This document shows positions 37,891-48,141 of a DNA stretch of 64,000 nt, piece after piece. The notes below the pieces were generated by a model. It was given only the letters and a program-made list of their open reading frames with translations, was not told the origin of the DNA and searched no databases. The translations under genes and the position numbers were made by a program. Origin of the DNA: Cyanobacteria bacterium SBLK (GTDB taxonomy: Bacteria > Cyanobacteriota > Cyanobacteriia > Cyanobacteriales > Spirulinaceae); assembly GCA_017746715.1 (NCBI GenBank), contig JAGHZQ010000007.1:1-64000 (forward strand). Reading direction: 5' to 3'. Each line of letters starts with the position of its first letter. The first letter of the stretch is position 1.

Positions 37891-39846
37891 GTGTTAAAAA
37901 GAATTGCGATCGCCTCCGTTGGACTGGCCGAAATTGCCAGCTTAGCGATATTCTCGACTATTTTTCCGCAATCTTCCGCAATCGCTTCTCCCGAGCAAAT
38001 CGCCATCGATTTACCTTCACAAAATGACTCGAAAACTTTAGCGAGATCGATTCTCAAAGAACGCGATCGCATTGCCGGGCATCAGGTCTGGATCTCTAGT
38101 ATCGCATGGAGTCCGGACGGGGAAATGCTCGTTTCTGGAGGGATCGATGAAACCCTGAAAATTTGGAGCGCAGACGGGCAAATTCTCCATACCTTCTCAG
38201 GACATCAAGGGGGCGTTTTGAGCGTTGCATGGAGTCCAGACGGTCAAATGCTGGCTTCTGGAGGTGCAGATGGCACCTTGAAAATTTGGAGTGCAGACGG
38301 GCAACTTTTGCAAACGTTTACGGGACATCAAGGAGAAGTTTTAAACGTTGCTTGGAGTCCGGATGGGGAAAAAATTGTTTCGGGAAGTAGCGATCGCACC
38401 CTGAAAATTTGGAACTTAGACGGACGAGTTTTACATACCCTTGCAGGACACGAAAGTCAGGTCTTAAGTGTGGCATGGAGTCCGGACGGGGAAAAAATTG
38501 TTTCCGGTAGCGACGGCGATCGCCTGAAAATTTGGAATTCTCGCGGACAACTTCTCCAGACTCTTGCAGGACATCAAAATGGAGTTGATAGCGTTGCATG
38601 GAGTCCCGATGGCGAGCGATTTGCCTCGGGGGGAAGCGAGGATCTGGTGATGAAAATTTGGAGTGCGGAGGGGCAACTTTTGGGTGCGATCGATATTTTT
38701 GGAGTCACTCAAGTCGCCTGGAGTCCAGACAGTCAAAAACTCGCTTCTACGAATGGCGATCTCAAAATTTGGAATTTAGACGGGCAATTGCTGCATACTA
38801 TTCGAGAGGGAACGGAATTTTTTAAAAGCCCGATTTATAGTGTTGCTTGGCATCCCGACGGCAAAACTTTAATGGCTTTAAATGAAAACAAATCTCTCGT
38901 TATTTGGAGTGCGGAAGGAGAATTTATACAAGATTTTGCGTTGGGTTGGGTGACTGACATTGCATGGAGTCCGGACGGTCGCCAATTGGTTTCGACTCAT
39001 AACAGTCTGACTTTTAAAGAGGGAGCAAATACTCTCAAAATTTGGAATTGGGAGGGAAAACTTCTCCAGACTCTTACCGGTCATTCCGTCCCTATCACAA
39101 GCGTAGCATGGAGTCCAGACGGTCAATTATTGGCTTCGGGAAGTTTCGACGGGACGATTCAAATTTGGAGTCGAGAGGGGGAACTTCTTCGCACATTGAG
39201 AAGCGATCGCTTAGGACTTCGTACAGAAAGAATTCATAGTTTAGCATGGAGTCCCGACGGTCAAATGCTCGCTTCTGGTGGAGAATTTACCCTACAAATT
39301 TGGAGCAGAGAAGGACGATTTCTTCGCACCCTTGCGTCGGGTTGGGTGAGAGAGGTCGCATGGAGTCCCGATGGTCCAATGCTGGCTGTTGGAGGTGAAT
39401 CCACTCTCCAGATCTGGAGTCAAGCAGGACAACTCCTACAAACCATTGAAGCCCCAAATTTAGGCGCAAATTGCATCACATGGAGTCCAGACGGTACGAT
39501 GCTGGCTGCTGGTGGCGAAAGCGATAATCTCACTTTTTGGAATATCGAGGGACAACTTCTAAACACTCTTACATCGGGTTGGGTACATAGTCTTGCCTGG
39601 AGTCCGGACGGTGGAATGTTGGTTTCTGGGGGGAGAAATGGGATGTTAAAAATCTGGAGTTCTTCGGGAGAAATTCTCGATACCCTTGCCAGTCATCCAT
39701 CTCGCAATGATAATGGAATATCGCGACCCGACGACATTCCCGCGATCGAGAGTTTGGCATGGAGTCCAGACGGAAAAACTCTCGTTTCTGGGAGTTGGCA
39801 TACTCTCATTTTTTGGGAGCTTAATGATGTTGAATGGGAAAATTGA
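37891..39846 (+). CDS. Exported WD40 protein with 14 repeats
   Basis: 651 residues from a GTG. The first 35 residues form a signal-peptide-like segment (IAIASVGLAEIASLAIFSTIFP). I count 14 WD40 repeats from about residue 65, each near VxSVAWSPDGxxLxSGG then LKIWSxxGxLLxTLxGH, enough for two seven-bladed propellers. The repeats are very alike at DNA level (CATGGAGTCCGGACGG recurs), so they arose by recent internal duplication. No kinase, TIR or protease domain is fused. It is probably a periplasmic scaffold. Confidence 0.88.
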   Translation: MLKRIAIASVGLAEIASLAIFSTIFPQSSAIASPEQIAIDLPSQNDSKTLARSILKERDRIAGHQVWISSIAWSPDGEMLVSGGIDETLKIWSADGQILHTFSGHQGGVLSVAWSPDGQMLASGGADGTLKIWSADGQLLQTFTGHQGEVLNVAWSPDGEKIVSGSSDRTLKIWNLDGRVLHTLAGHESQVLSVAWSPDGEKIVSGSDGDRLKIWNSRGQLLQTLAGHQNGVDSVAWSPDGERFASGGSEDLVMKIWSAEGQLLGAIDIFGVTQVAWSPDSQKLASTNGDLKIWNLDGQLLHTIREGTEFFKSPIYSVAWHPDGKTLMALNENKSLVIWSAEGEFIQDFALGWVTDIAWSPDGRQLVSTHNSLTFKEGANTLKIWNWEGKLLQTLTGHSVPITSVAWSPDGQLLASGSFDGTIQIWSREGELLRTLRSDRLGLRTERIHSLAWSPDGQMLASGGEFTLQIWSREGRFLRTLASGWVREVAWSPDGPMLAVGGESTLQIWSQAGQLLQTIEAPNLGANCITWSPDGTMLAAGGESDNLTFWNIEGQLLNTLTSGWVHSLAWSPDGGMLVSGGRNGMLKIWSSSGEILDTLASHPSRNDNGISRPDDIPAIESLAWSPDGKTLVSGSWHTLIFWELNDVEWEN

Positions 39847-39887
39847 GGAGTGCTATTTCATAATCTATATTCAAACCCATAAAAATC

Positions 39888-40871
39888 ATGAAATTAGACT
39901 TTTTTGAATTTATTACAAATAGAGGTTTAGCTGATGAATGGAAGTTAGAACAATGTCAGTTTAACCAAATTAATCTAATTGTTGGCAAAAATGCTAGTGG
40001 AAAATCACAAATTGTTAATGCAATACATCTTCTATCAGAAATATTATTGGGTGCAAGTTTTACTCCATTCTCAATGACATATGAATGGTATTTAGTGTTC
40101 GATATCGATCGCCCTCAATCAAAAACAGAATATAGATTGAAGGTAGATAAAAATCTTAGAATTGAAGAAGAACTAAAAATAGAGGAAAAAATACGTTTGA
40201 AAAGAGACCTTTTTGGCAAAGGTATTATCTTTGCTGAAGAACTCGATCGAGATATTAATTTTCAAATTCCCGAACAAGAATTAGCCATAGTCAAGCGCAG
40301 AGATTTCATTCAACATCCTTTCTTGGAGAAGATACATCAATGGTCAAATTCTGTAAGATTTTATGAATTTAGTACGCCACTAGGACGAGATATAATAGTA
40401 CGCATACCACAAAAGCTAGAATCGCTTAAAAATAAAACAGACTTAAAAGATTATAATCACATTGTCAGAATTTTTGCACTTGGAGAAAAAGAAATCGGTC
40501 ATAATTTCAAAGAAACGATCGTTGAGGATATGAATAAAATTGATTACAATATTTCAGAGCTTGGTATCAAATTTACTTTTCCTTTAATTCACAATATTTC
40601 TGTGTCTGACAATCAAGAAAATCTTCCACAATTTTTATATGTTCAAGAAAATGATTTGAACTCTATTACCGAACAATCTATACGTGCTGCAATTAAAAGT
40701 TTTTTAAAAGTATCTCATCCTGATAAAGCAACAAGAATTCCCATTCGCGTCATCTTAGCTGTTATGGAGATAGAAGCATGGTTTTTAGCAGAATATAACT
40801 TTTTAGCTCGGTTAGATGAACGATTGACACCGGATTTTATTCTTAAACATTGTGGCTTCGAGCTGAGTTAG
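39888..40871 (+). pseudogene. AAA ATPase front fused to DUF4276-like end (deletion relic)
   Basis: 327 residues. The start has a Walker A (LIVGKNASGKS, about 30-40) as in AAA_21-type ATPases. The Walker B, signature and switch regions are missing. After YVQENDLNSITEQ the sequence changes to IRVILAVMEIEAWFLAEYNFLARLDERLTP, which resembles the C-terminus of DUF4276 (TOPRIM-like) proteins. AAA and DUF4276 genes normally lie side by side, so an in-frame deletion has probably joined the two. The frame ends at a TAG while a continuing frame exists next to it, another sign of decay. Confidence 0.6.
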
Positions 40872-40936
40872 ACTTAACGAAAACCGTCGCGCAACTGCAA
40901 AAATTGATTGACGAGATCGATCGCTTTATGAAATAG
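40859..40936 (+). pseudogene. Short coding remnant after the AAA-DUF4276 relic
   Basis: In the frame next to the stop of the relic, RAELDLTKTVAQLQKL then IDEIDRFMK and a stop reads as a plausible helical protein end. It has no start of its own. It is probably the end of another gene joined by deletion. Confidence 0.3.
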
Positions 40937-41052
40937 CTTGTTAAAGATCGCCGCATTCCGCCAAAACCCGCACATAAATTCCGGTATCTTCTCCAGTTGC
41001 CTCTTTCCCAAACCTGCTTATAATTGCAAGCAGGAGTCCCCCCCATCGAACC

Positions 41053-44000
41053 ATGCCAGACCTTTCCGCCATCCCCTCTACCGTTTCCCCCTTCCTCGTC
41101 CCCGGAATCGACCCCAATCCCTCCAACGGCAGGCGACAAGAACCGAGAGCAGCAGGAGAGACGATCGTGGGCGACAACCCCGATCCCTACCCGTGGATGG
41201 CGGCATTGATGCGGAGCAATCAACCCAATACCACCGGCCAATTTGCGAGCGGTACTCTCATTCATTCTCAATGGATTTTAACCACCGCCCATAGCGTTGT
41301 CGGGTTGAATCCCGACGCGATCGATGTTCTCCTCGAAACGAATTCTCTACGTACCGGCGGCACCCGCTACGATGTCGCCGAAGTTATCATTCATCCCGAC
41401 TACGATCCGGATACCTTTGACTCCGATATTGCCCTGCTGCGGCTTTCGACTCCCGTGACCAATATTACCCCTATCGGACTGGTAGAACAGGGGGATCCCG
41501 ATAATCTTGCTGCTGTGGGTACATCCGGTAGAACCCTCGGCTGGAGCGTCGTCAGCGATATCGGCTCGAGTGCGACGCGCCTTTACGAAGTCGAAAATCC
41601 GATTGTTGCCCGAGAAACTGCCAATCAGCCCCAATCCTACAACGGTCAGGTCACTGATAAGATGCTGGCGGCAGGACAGGTAGCAGGAAGTAATGATTTT
41701 GCCCGAGGCAATAGCGGCAGTCCCTTAATCGTGCCAGAAGGCAATGACTTCGTTCAAGCCGGAATCGTTAGTTTTGACTCCGGTGTCCCCAGACCCAACT
41801 TTTACGGCGTTTACACGCAAGTTTCGTCCTTTACCGATTGGATACGCGAGTTCGTTCCTCTTGCCACGACCACCCGCACGGGATTCAGCGTCAGCAATCT
41901 CTCCATCCAGGAAACAAACGCCGACCGAGAGATCGAACTAACGGTTAATCTCGCCACCGCCCCCACCGACCAAAATGCCCCCGTTACGATAGATTATGCG
42001 ATCGCCAGCGGCACGGCGATCGCGGGGACAGATTATGATGCCGGTACCGACAGCACCCTAACGGGAACGTTAACCTTTGAGGCCGGGGAAACCAGCAAAA
42101 TCATCAATTTGGTTATCAAAGGCGATCGCGCCGCCGAATCCGTCGAAGACTTCTCCATTACCCTCAGCAATGCCAGTAGCGGCATCATCGATCGCGCCGT
42201 CGCCCGCATCTTCATCCGCGATAATGACAGCCCCCCCGTCGCTCGCAACGATACCGCCTCAACCACTCCCAACACCGCCGTTGTCATTCCCGTTTTGTTA
42301 AACGATACCGACAGCAACGGACAAGGAATTTCCATTCAAAATGCCGATGGGACTTCAGCCAATGGGGGAACGGTCTCCGTCCAAGGGAATTCTTTAGTTT
42401 ATACCCCGCGCTTCGGTTTTATTGGCGGCGATACTTTTACCTACAGAATTGTCAACGATGACGGCAGAACTAGTGCAGCAACAGTGAGAACTGCCGTTGT
42501 CGTCCCCCGGCGCTTTGACAAGAGACTGGGGGAACAAAATCCCCTCAATGCCTTTGCCGTCGCAGAATTCAGCAATCCCGTCTTGGTCGATATTGACGGG
42601 GATGGGGATCTCGATGCCTTTGTCGGGGATCGCTCGGGCAATCTCAACTTTTCCCGAAATACCGGCACCCGTACCAAACCCGTATTTGACACCCTGCAAG
42701 CCAATCCCTTTAATTTAACCGGTGTCGTCAGCGATAGCGCCCCCGCCTTCGTCGATATCGATGGGGATGGCGACTTCGATGCCTTTGTCGGCGATCGCAA
42801 TGGCGATGTTCTCTTCTTTGAAAATCAAGGTACCCCTGCAAACCCCAATTTTGCCACCTCGCGCTCCAATCCTTTTAATTGGAGCAATAACGGAACCTAT
42901 GCAACCCCGACTTTTGCCGATATTAATGGCGATGGCGACCTTGATGCGTTTGTCGGCACCGCCTCGGGGGATATTTACTTTTTAGAAAATACCGGAAATC
43001 GCAATAGTCCTAACTTTACCCAACCCATTCTCAATGCCTTTGGCTTGCAAAACATTAGCGGTTTTAGCGCCCCCAGCTTGGTCGATATAGATGGCGATGG
43101 GGATTTCGACCTCATGGCGGGGAGAAATGCAACGGAATATATTTATTTTGCCAATGTCGGGACGACAACCGCGCCGGACTTCATTCCCGTTGTCGGCGCA
43201 GCCAATCCCTTTAACGGTCTCGGGACGGAAACCTTTGGTACATTAGCCTTTGGCGATATCGACGGGGATGACGATCCCGACGCATTTTTAGGGAACGCCC
43301 GAGGAACCCTTGAGTATTTGCGTAACTTCGGCACCGATGCGGATGGAGACGAAGTTGCCGACCAAATGGAAAGAGTCGCGGGCGATCGCAACTTAGATGG
43401 CATTCCCGATAGCCAGCAAGCCAGTGTCGTTTCCCTAGCCACCTTCAACGGCGATCCCGGGGATTCTCGCACTTTTGTCACCCTCGCCGCCCAATCTCCT
43501 GGGACTCGCTTTACTTTTGCCGAGAGCCTCAGCAGTGCCGGTTTGGATGCCCCCGTCGATCCCTTGGGGTTAGGAGCGCAATTTCCCATCGATTTTCTTC
43601 GCTTCAACCTCAACCCCGCTTCCTCCTCCACCGTCCTCAATCTCATCGTCCCCGAAGAACCGGCAAACCTTGCCTATAATACATTTTGGATTTACGACGA
43701 CAACCAGCGACGCTGGTCTGAATTCATCTATAACGGCAGCACGGGGGCACAATTCTTCGATCTCGACGGCGATGGACGCAGCGATCGCATTCTCCTGCAC
43801 TATGGGGACAACCAACGAGGAGATATTAACCCCCAAGGCGGAAACATCGGTTCCATTCTCGCGGCGGGGGAGATCGATGCCCCCTTGAGCCTGCGACAAA
43901 GTAACAATGCCTTCATCGTCACCGGCAATGGAGGATTTGCCAGCTTGGAAGTCACCCTCGAACCCAGCGATAGCGATCGCGTGAGCGAAGTGGGCATTTT

Positions 44001-44940
44001 TAAAGTAGACGAACTCAATCGCGTCAACGGCATTTCTCCAGGAGAAGACCAGTTTAAGAATGCAGCATTGCAGGCGGGAACAACCATTTTTAACGTCCTC
44101 TCCAATCGCTCTGACGATCTCATCGGCGGCTTGAATTTAACCCGCCGATTGCCCATTGCCCCAGGCGAGCGTTTTATGTTCTATTTCATTACCAAAGGAA
44201 CGCGAGATACAATTCTGTACGGAGATGCTGGAGAGACAGAAGTATATTTTTCCACCCTCGCTGCCAATGACGACAACTTCGACCACGCTCGCATTCGAGG
44301 TACAGAGAATTTATTTACCATCGGCTGGGAAGAATCCCTCGGGGGCAGCGATACCGATTACGAAGATTTAGTCATGCGGGTCACATTAAATCGCAACCCC
44401 CTCTCCGTGCAAGACCTCGCCGCCAACCTCCAAGGAGGACAAGAAGGAGAAGTCATTGACCTGCGGAACCTCGATGGGCAGAATATTCGCACCTCCTTTC
44501 CCATCGTCAGAAGCGATGCCGAGTTCGGCAATACCGTCGGATTGTACCGGATTGAAACGCCTGGAGGAACCGTGCGCCATCCCGTTACCGGGCAGCGTAT
44601 CGATCCCGGAAGTCCCGGATACACGGACGCAGCATTACGACTCAGCCAAGAATCCGGAAGCGGCATTGCCTTCGATCGCAATGGTAGCGGAGCGGCAACC
44701 ACCCTACAAGGCGGCGGTGTCTTTGCCCCGTTTATCATTGCCAACAATACCGTTGACGGTTATTTTAACAGCACCGACGATGCACCCGCCGTTTACTTTG
44801 CTTTTGCGCGAGCCAATACCGATACGCGGGATCACATTCAACTCTTGGGGAACAATATTTACGGCTTCGAGGATCTGCCAGAATTAGGAGATGGGGATTT
44901 TAATGACATGATCTTTAGCGTGGAAGTAGCGATCGGGTGA
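41053..44940 (+). CDS. Trypsin-like protease with Calx-beta, FG-GAP and DUF4114 modules
   Basis: 1295 residues. S1 protease domain (about 35-270) with H80 in LTTAHS, D125 in SDIALLRL and S221 in GNSGSP. Then a Calx-beta domain (about 285-385; EDFSITLSNA), a cadherin/Ig-like domain (about 390-485; GFIGGDTFTYRIVNDDG), FG-GAP/VCBS repeats with DIDGDGDFDAF calcium loops (about 500-790), and two DUF4114-like segments (IGWEESLGGSDTDYEDLVMRV and GFEDLPELGDGDFNDMIFSV at the very end). There is no N-terminal Sec signal, so type I (RTX-like) or another C-terminal export is likely. It is probably a calcium-stabilised cell-surface or secreted protease. GC content is higher than in the relic just upstream. 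Confidence 0.88.
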   Translation: MPDLSAIPSTVSPFLVPGIDPNPSNGRRQEPRAAGETIVGDNPDPYPWMAALMRSNQPNTTGQFASGTLIHSQWILTTAHSVVGLNPDAIDVLLETNSLRTGGTRYDVAEVIIHPDYDPDTFDSDIALLRLSTPVTNITPIGLVEQGDPDNLAAVGTSGRTLGWSVVSDIGSSATRLYEVENPIVARETANQPQSYNGQVTDKMLAAGQVAGSNDFARGNSGSPLIVPEGNDFVQAGIVSFDSGVPRPNFYGVYTQVSSFTDWIREFVPLATTTRTGFSVSNLSIQETNADREIELTVNLATAPTDQNAPVTIDYAIASGTAIAGTDYDAGTDSTLTGTLTFEAGETSKIINLVIKGDRAAESVEDFSITLSNASSGIIDRAVARIFIRDNDSPPVARNDTASTTPNTAVVIPVLLNDTDSNGQGISIQNADGTSANGGTVSVQGNSLVYTPRFGFIGGDTFTYRIVNDDGRTSAATVRTAVVVPRRFDKRLGEQNPLNAFAVAEFSNPVLVDIDGDGDLDAFVGDRSGNLNFSRNTGTRTKPVFDTLQANPFNLTGVVSDSAPAFVDIDGDGDFDAFVGDRNGDVLFFENQGTPANPNFATSRSNPFNWSNNGTYATPTFADINGDGDLDAFVGTASGDIYFLENTGNRNSPNFTQPILNAFGLQNISGFSAPSLVDIDGDGDFDLMAGRNATEYIYFANVGTTTAPDFIPVVGAANPFNGLGTETFGTLAFGDIDGDDDPDAFLGNARGTLEYLRNFGTDADGDEVADQMERVAGDRNLDGIPDSQQASVVSLATFNGDPGDSRTFVTLAAQSPGTRFTFAESLSSAGLDAPVDPLGLGAQFPIDFLRFNLNPASSSTVLNLIVPEEPANLAYNTFWIYDDNQRRWSEFIYNGSTGAQFFDLDGDGRSDRILLHYGDNQRGDINPQGGNIGSILAAGEIDAPLSLRQSNNAFIVTGNGGFASLEVTLEPSDSDRVSEVGIFKVDELNRVNGISPGEDQFKNAALQAGTTIFNVLSNRSDDLIGGLNLTRRLPIAPGERFMFYFITKGTRDTILYGDAGETEVYFSTLAANDDNFDHARIRGTENLFTIGWEESLGGSDTDYEDLVMRVTLNRNPLSVQDLAANLQGGQEGEVIDLRNLDGQNIRTSFPIVRSDAEFGNTVGLYRIETPGGTVRHPVTGQRIDPGSPGYTDAALRLSQESGSGIAFDRNGSGAATTLQGGGVFAPFIIANNTVDGYFNSTDDAPAVYFAFARANTDTRDHIQLLGNNIYGFEDLPELGDGDFNDMIFSVEVAIG

Positions 44941-44942
44941 AT

Positions 44943-44979
44943 CAGTTACCACTCACCCGTCACCCGTCACCAGTTACGA
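44943..44979. repeat. Short tandem repeat (CACCCGT/CAGTTAC)
   Basis: CAGTTAC, CACTCACCCGTCACCCGTCAC and CAGTTAC units begin directly after the protease stop codon. The rest of the gap to 45121 shows no gene. Confidence 0.55.
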
Positions 44980-45121
44980 TGAAAATCCCGGCCTGCAAGG
45001 GAAAGGGTGTAAGAGGATTAACTCCTGATAGGATTGGAGAATAGGAGAAGATTGATTGGGGTGAATATTTTCTCCCGGGATTCGACAATCCAAATTTTTA
45101 CAGATACAACTTGTATAGGTT

Positions 45122-46057
45122 ATGAGTTATTCCCTGTCCGATCTTGATAATGTAACGCGCCAAATAACAAGCATGGAAAGACCGAAAAAACCCAAGATGC
45201 TCGTTGTCGATGATGAACCCGACAATCTCGATTTGCTCTATCGTACTTTTCGACGAGATTTTAGAGTCTATAAGGCAGATAGCGGCGTTAATGCCTTAGA
45301 CGTGTTACAGGCTGAAGGGGAAGTGGCCGTTATTATCTCCGATCAAAGAATGCCAGAAATGAAAGGAACGGAGTTTTTAAGCAAAACCGTGCCCAAGTTT
45401 CCCGATACAGTACGCATCATTTTGACGGGATTTACGGATGTTGAAGATTTAGTTGAAGCCATTAATTCGGGACAGGTTTATAAATATATCACGAAACCTT
45501 GGGATCCCAACGAATTGAAAGAAGTCGTCGATCGCGCTGCCGATACCTATAAAATTCTCAAAGAACGTACCGAAGAATTGCAACGCGCCCAAGAACAAGC
45601 AAAGCTACTGGAGGCGATCGCGAAAGTTGCCGCATCCCAACCCTCGATGGAAGAATGTCTCGAACCCCTCGCCAAATGCTTTGGCGAGAGTTTTATGGCT
45701 GATGGCTGTATTTTTCATGCTGTTGCGGGAGAGAGTCTGGCAACGGCGGGAAGTTATGGCAAAGCCGGATCTATTCCTTTAACGCTAGAAGCAGATCCTC
45801 TCATCCAAGGGGTGCTTTCTGCTGGAAAAACAGAAGTTTGGGTGAACGACAATCGTAGCGAACCCCCCAGCGAAACCTATAAAGATGCGGGAGTGAAAGT
45901 TCATTTAATGTTACCCCTCGCATTTCGCGATCGCGTTCTTGCCGTCCTATCGTTGCAATGGACCGATTCCCCCAAACCCAACGAAGAGGAGATCAAGCTC
46001 ATTCACCTCGCCGCCCAACAAGCCGTACTCGCGTTGGTGGCAACGAGTAATGGATAA
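45122..46057 (+). CDS. Response regulator with C-terminal GAF domain
   Basis: 311 residues. Receiver domain (about 25-145): acidic pocket D30/D31, phospho-acceptor D74 in IISDQRMP, T in ILTGFTD and K in YKYITKPW. A coiled coil (LKERTEELQRAQEQAKLLEAI) leads to a GAF domain (about 170-305). There is no DNA-binding or GGDEF output, so it signals through protein contact or through ligand binding at the GAF. Its cognate kinase is not adjacent; the histidine kinase at 52.9-54.3 kb is orphan too. Confidence 0.88.
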   Translation: MSYSLSDLDNVTRQITSMERPKKPKMLVVDDEPDNLDLLYRTFRRDFRVYKADSGVNALDVLQAEGEVAVIISDQRMPEMKGTEFLSKTVPKFPDTVRIILTGFTDVEDLVEAINSGQVYKYITKPWDPNELKEVVDRAADTYKILKERTEELQRAQEQAKLLEAIAKVAASQPSMEECLEPLAKCFGESFMADGCIFHAVAGESLATAGSYGKAGSIPLTLEADPLIQGVLSAGKTEVWVNDNRSEPPSETYKDAGVKVHLMLPLAFRDRVLAVLSLQWTDSPKPNEEEIKLIHLAAQQAVLALVATSNG

Positions 46058-46136
46058 TGGGGATTGGGTTTTGAGGTTTGGATTCTAGGAAATCGCCAGT
46101 TACAATCTCATTGTTTATTGTTCGCTGTTCGTGGAA

Positions 46137-46829
46137 ATGACCGATCCCGATATTCAAACCCTTTTCGATCGCATCGCCCCCGTTTACGATCGCCTCAATC
46201 AAGATTTAAGTTGGGGGCTGCATCGCGTCTGGAAGCAGATGACCGTGAAATGGGCAGATCCCCAGCCCGGCGATCGCGCTTTAGATGTTTGTTGCGGCAG
46301 TGGAGATCTGGCATTTTTACTGGCAAAACGGATCGGAGAGAAAGGACAAATCATTGGTTTGGACTTTTCTCCCCAACAGCTGGCGATCGCTTGGGAAAAA
46401 GCCAGCACGACGATCCCGTCTCCTCCGATTCAATGGGTTGAAGGCAATGCCGCGAATTTACCCTTTCCCGATCGGCATTTTGACTGCGGCACCATGGGTT
46501 ATGGGTTGCGAAACGTTCCCGATATTCCCCGCACCCTGAAAGAATTACACCGCGTTCTCAAACTCGGGGGCAAATTTGCCATTTTGGACTTTCACCGCCC
46601 CGCTCTTCCTATTCTGCAAGCCTTTCAACAATGGTATCTAGATAATATCGTCGTTCCCGCCGCCGAACGATTCGCCCTCAAAGCAGAGTACGAGTATATT
46701 TTTCCCAGCTTGGAACGTTTTCCCCTCAGCACCGAACAAGTTAAGCTAGGAAAAGCCGCCGGATTTAAAACAGCCGTTCACTATCCCATTAGCGGAGGAA
46801 TGATGGGCGTTTTAGTTCTAGAAAAATAG
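46137..46829 (+). CDS. menG: 2-phytyl-1,4-naphthoquinone methyltransferase MenG (UbiE family)
   Basis: 230 residues from the ATG at 46137 (a GTG two codons earlier also works). Class I SAM fold: DRALDVCCGSGDLAFLLA is the SAM-binding motif I; NAANLPFPDRHFDC and MGYGLRNVPD are the conserved UbiE/MenG motifs. In cyanobacteria, which lack ubiquinone, this enzyme makes the last methylation of phylloquinone for photosystem I. The final GGMMGVLVLEK is typical of the family end. Confidence 0.92.
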   Translation: MTDPDIQTLFDRIAPVYDRLNQDLSWGLHRVWKQMTVKWADPQPGDRALDVCCGSGDLAFLLAKRIGEKGQIIGLDFSPQQLAIAWEKASTTIPSPPIQWVEGNAANLPFPDRHFDCGTMGYGLRNVPDIPRTLKELHRVLKLGGKFAILDFHRPALPILQAFQQWYLDNIVVPAAERFALKAEYEYIFPSLERFPLSTEQVKLGKAAGFKTAVHYPISGGMMGVLVLEK

Positions 46830-46889
46830 ATTAACCGATAAACTCTTCGGCAAGCTCAGAGTATTGCTGATAATCGATCGTTAGATTAG

Positions 46890-48113
46890 ATGCCCGATCT
46901 TTGGATTCTCATTATCCCTCCCATAGCAGGAGGAATTATTGGCTATTTCACGAACGATTTAGCCATTCAAATGCTATTTCGTCCGTATAAGCCGATTTAT
47001 CTGGGCAAGCGTCGCCTCCCTTTTACCCCAGGCTTGATTCCTCGCAACCAAGAACGCCTCGCGAAACGAATTTCCGATACGATTATGGGGTCTCTGCTAA
47101 CGCCCCAAGAGTTGCAAAACCTAACCAAACGATTGCTAACTCCCGAACGGGTACAAAGCGCCCTCCTATGGCTTCTACGCTTGGCGATCGAGCAGATTCA
47201 AGCGGATAAAGAACAGAAAACGGCTAAAATCCTCGCCGAAATTTTGCGAGATCTGTTTAGTAACTCCCTCCCGCGCCTCATCCAAGTTTTTGCCAAACGG
47301 GAAGACTTTCTCAAGGATCAAATCGATCGCATCTTCGATCGCGTTCTTTTGGATTTTCGCCTCAGCGACCCGCAAGCGCGTCAATTTGCCGATTGGCTCT
47401 TGCAAGTCGTTCTCCCTCCCGATCTCCTGCGACAGGCCATGATTGACTTTCTCACCGATCGCAATATCGAAATTATCGATGCGGGCTTTCGAGAAAAAAC
47501 AAGCGGTACCACTTGGGTGGTTGCCAATCTATTCGGGGTGAAAAACTCCCTCGCTCGGTTGCGAACTTTTTGTTTGGATGAAAAAGAAATTACCAATGCC
47601 CGCTTGAAAGAGTTAATTTTATCGTTAGAAATCCGCGATCGCCTGCGTCGGTGGTTGCAAAACCTCTCTTTAGAAAATCTGCCTCTTTCTACGGTGCGCC
47701 AACTTCGCAAAACCACTCGGGAAACGGTGCGAATTTATATTCAAGATAAGGGAGGCAATCTCGTACAGGGTTTGGGAACTTCAATTGATTGGGATAAAAT
47801 CTCGATTATTTTAATCAAGCGATTGCAAAATTCCGAGGTTCTCAACAGTTCTCTCGAAACCATAAGCTGGGAACTCGCCCTCATTCTCGAACGCTATCTA
47901 GAGCGAGATTTGGAAAAAGTAGTCGCGCGAGCGATCCCTATTTTAGCGATCGATCGCGTCATCGTAGACCGGGTCAGTGCCACTTCTCCCGCTCAATTAG
48001 AGACCACCATTCAAGGCATTGTCAAAAGCGAACTGCAAGCGATCGTCACTTTAGGGGGAATTCTCGGTTTTTTTATTGGTTTGTTACAATCAATTTTCTT
48101 AATGTTGCGCTAA
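46890..48113 (+). CDS. DUF445 family membrane protein
   Basis: 407 residues. An N-terminal helix ([17 protein letters not shown]) with the conserved [16 protein letters not shown] and [16 protein letters not shown] motifs marks DUF445. A long helical middle and a C-terminal membrane helix ([18 protein letters not shown]) complete the usual two-helix topology. The function is unknown. It lies 60 nt downstream of menG on the same strand. Confidence 0.9.
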   Translation: MPDLWILIIPPIAGGIIGYFTNDLAIQMLFRPYKPIYLGKRRLPFTPGLIPRNQERLAKRISDTIMGSLLTPQELQNLTKRLLTPERVQSALLWLLRLAIEQIQADKEQKTAKILAEILRDLFSNSLPRLIQVFAKREDFLKDQIDRIFDRVLLDFRLSDPQARQFADWLLQVVLPPDLLRQAMIDFLTDRNIEIIDAGFREKTSGTTWVVANLFGVKNSLARLRTFCLDEKEITNARLKELILSLEIRDRLRRWLQNLSLENLPLSTVRQLRKTTRETVRIYIQDKGGNLVQGLGTSIDWDKISIILIKRLQNSEVLNSSLETISWELALILERYLERDLEKVVARAIPILAIDRVIVDRVSATSPAQLETTIQGIVKSELQAIVTLGGILGFFIGLLQSIFLMLR

Positions 48114-48141
48114 ACCAAATGACAACGAGTAATGCGATCGC

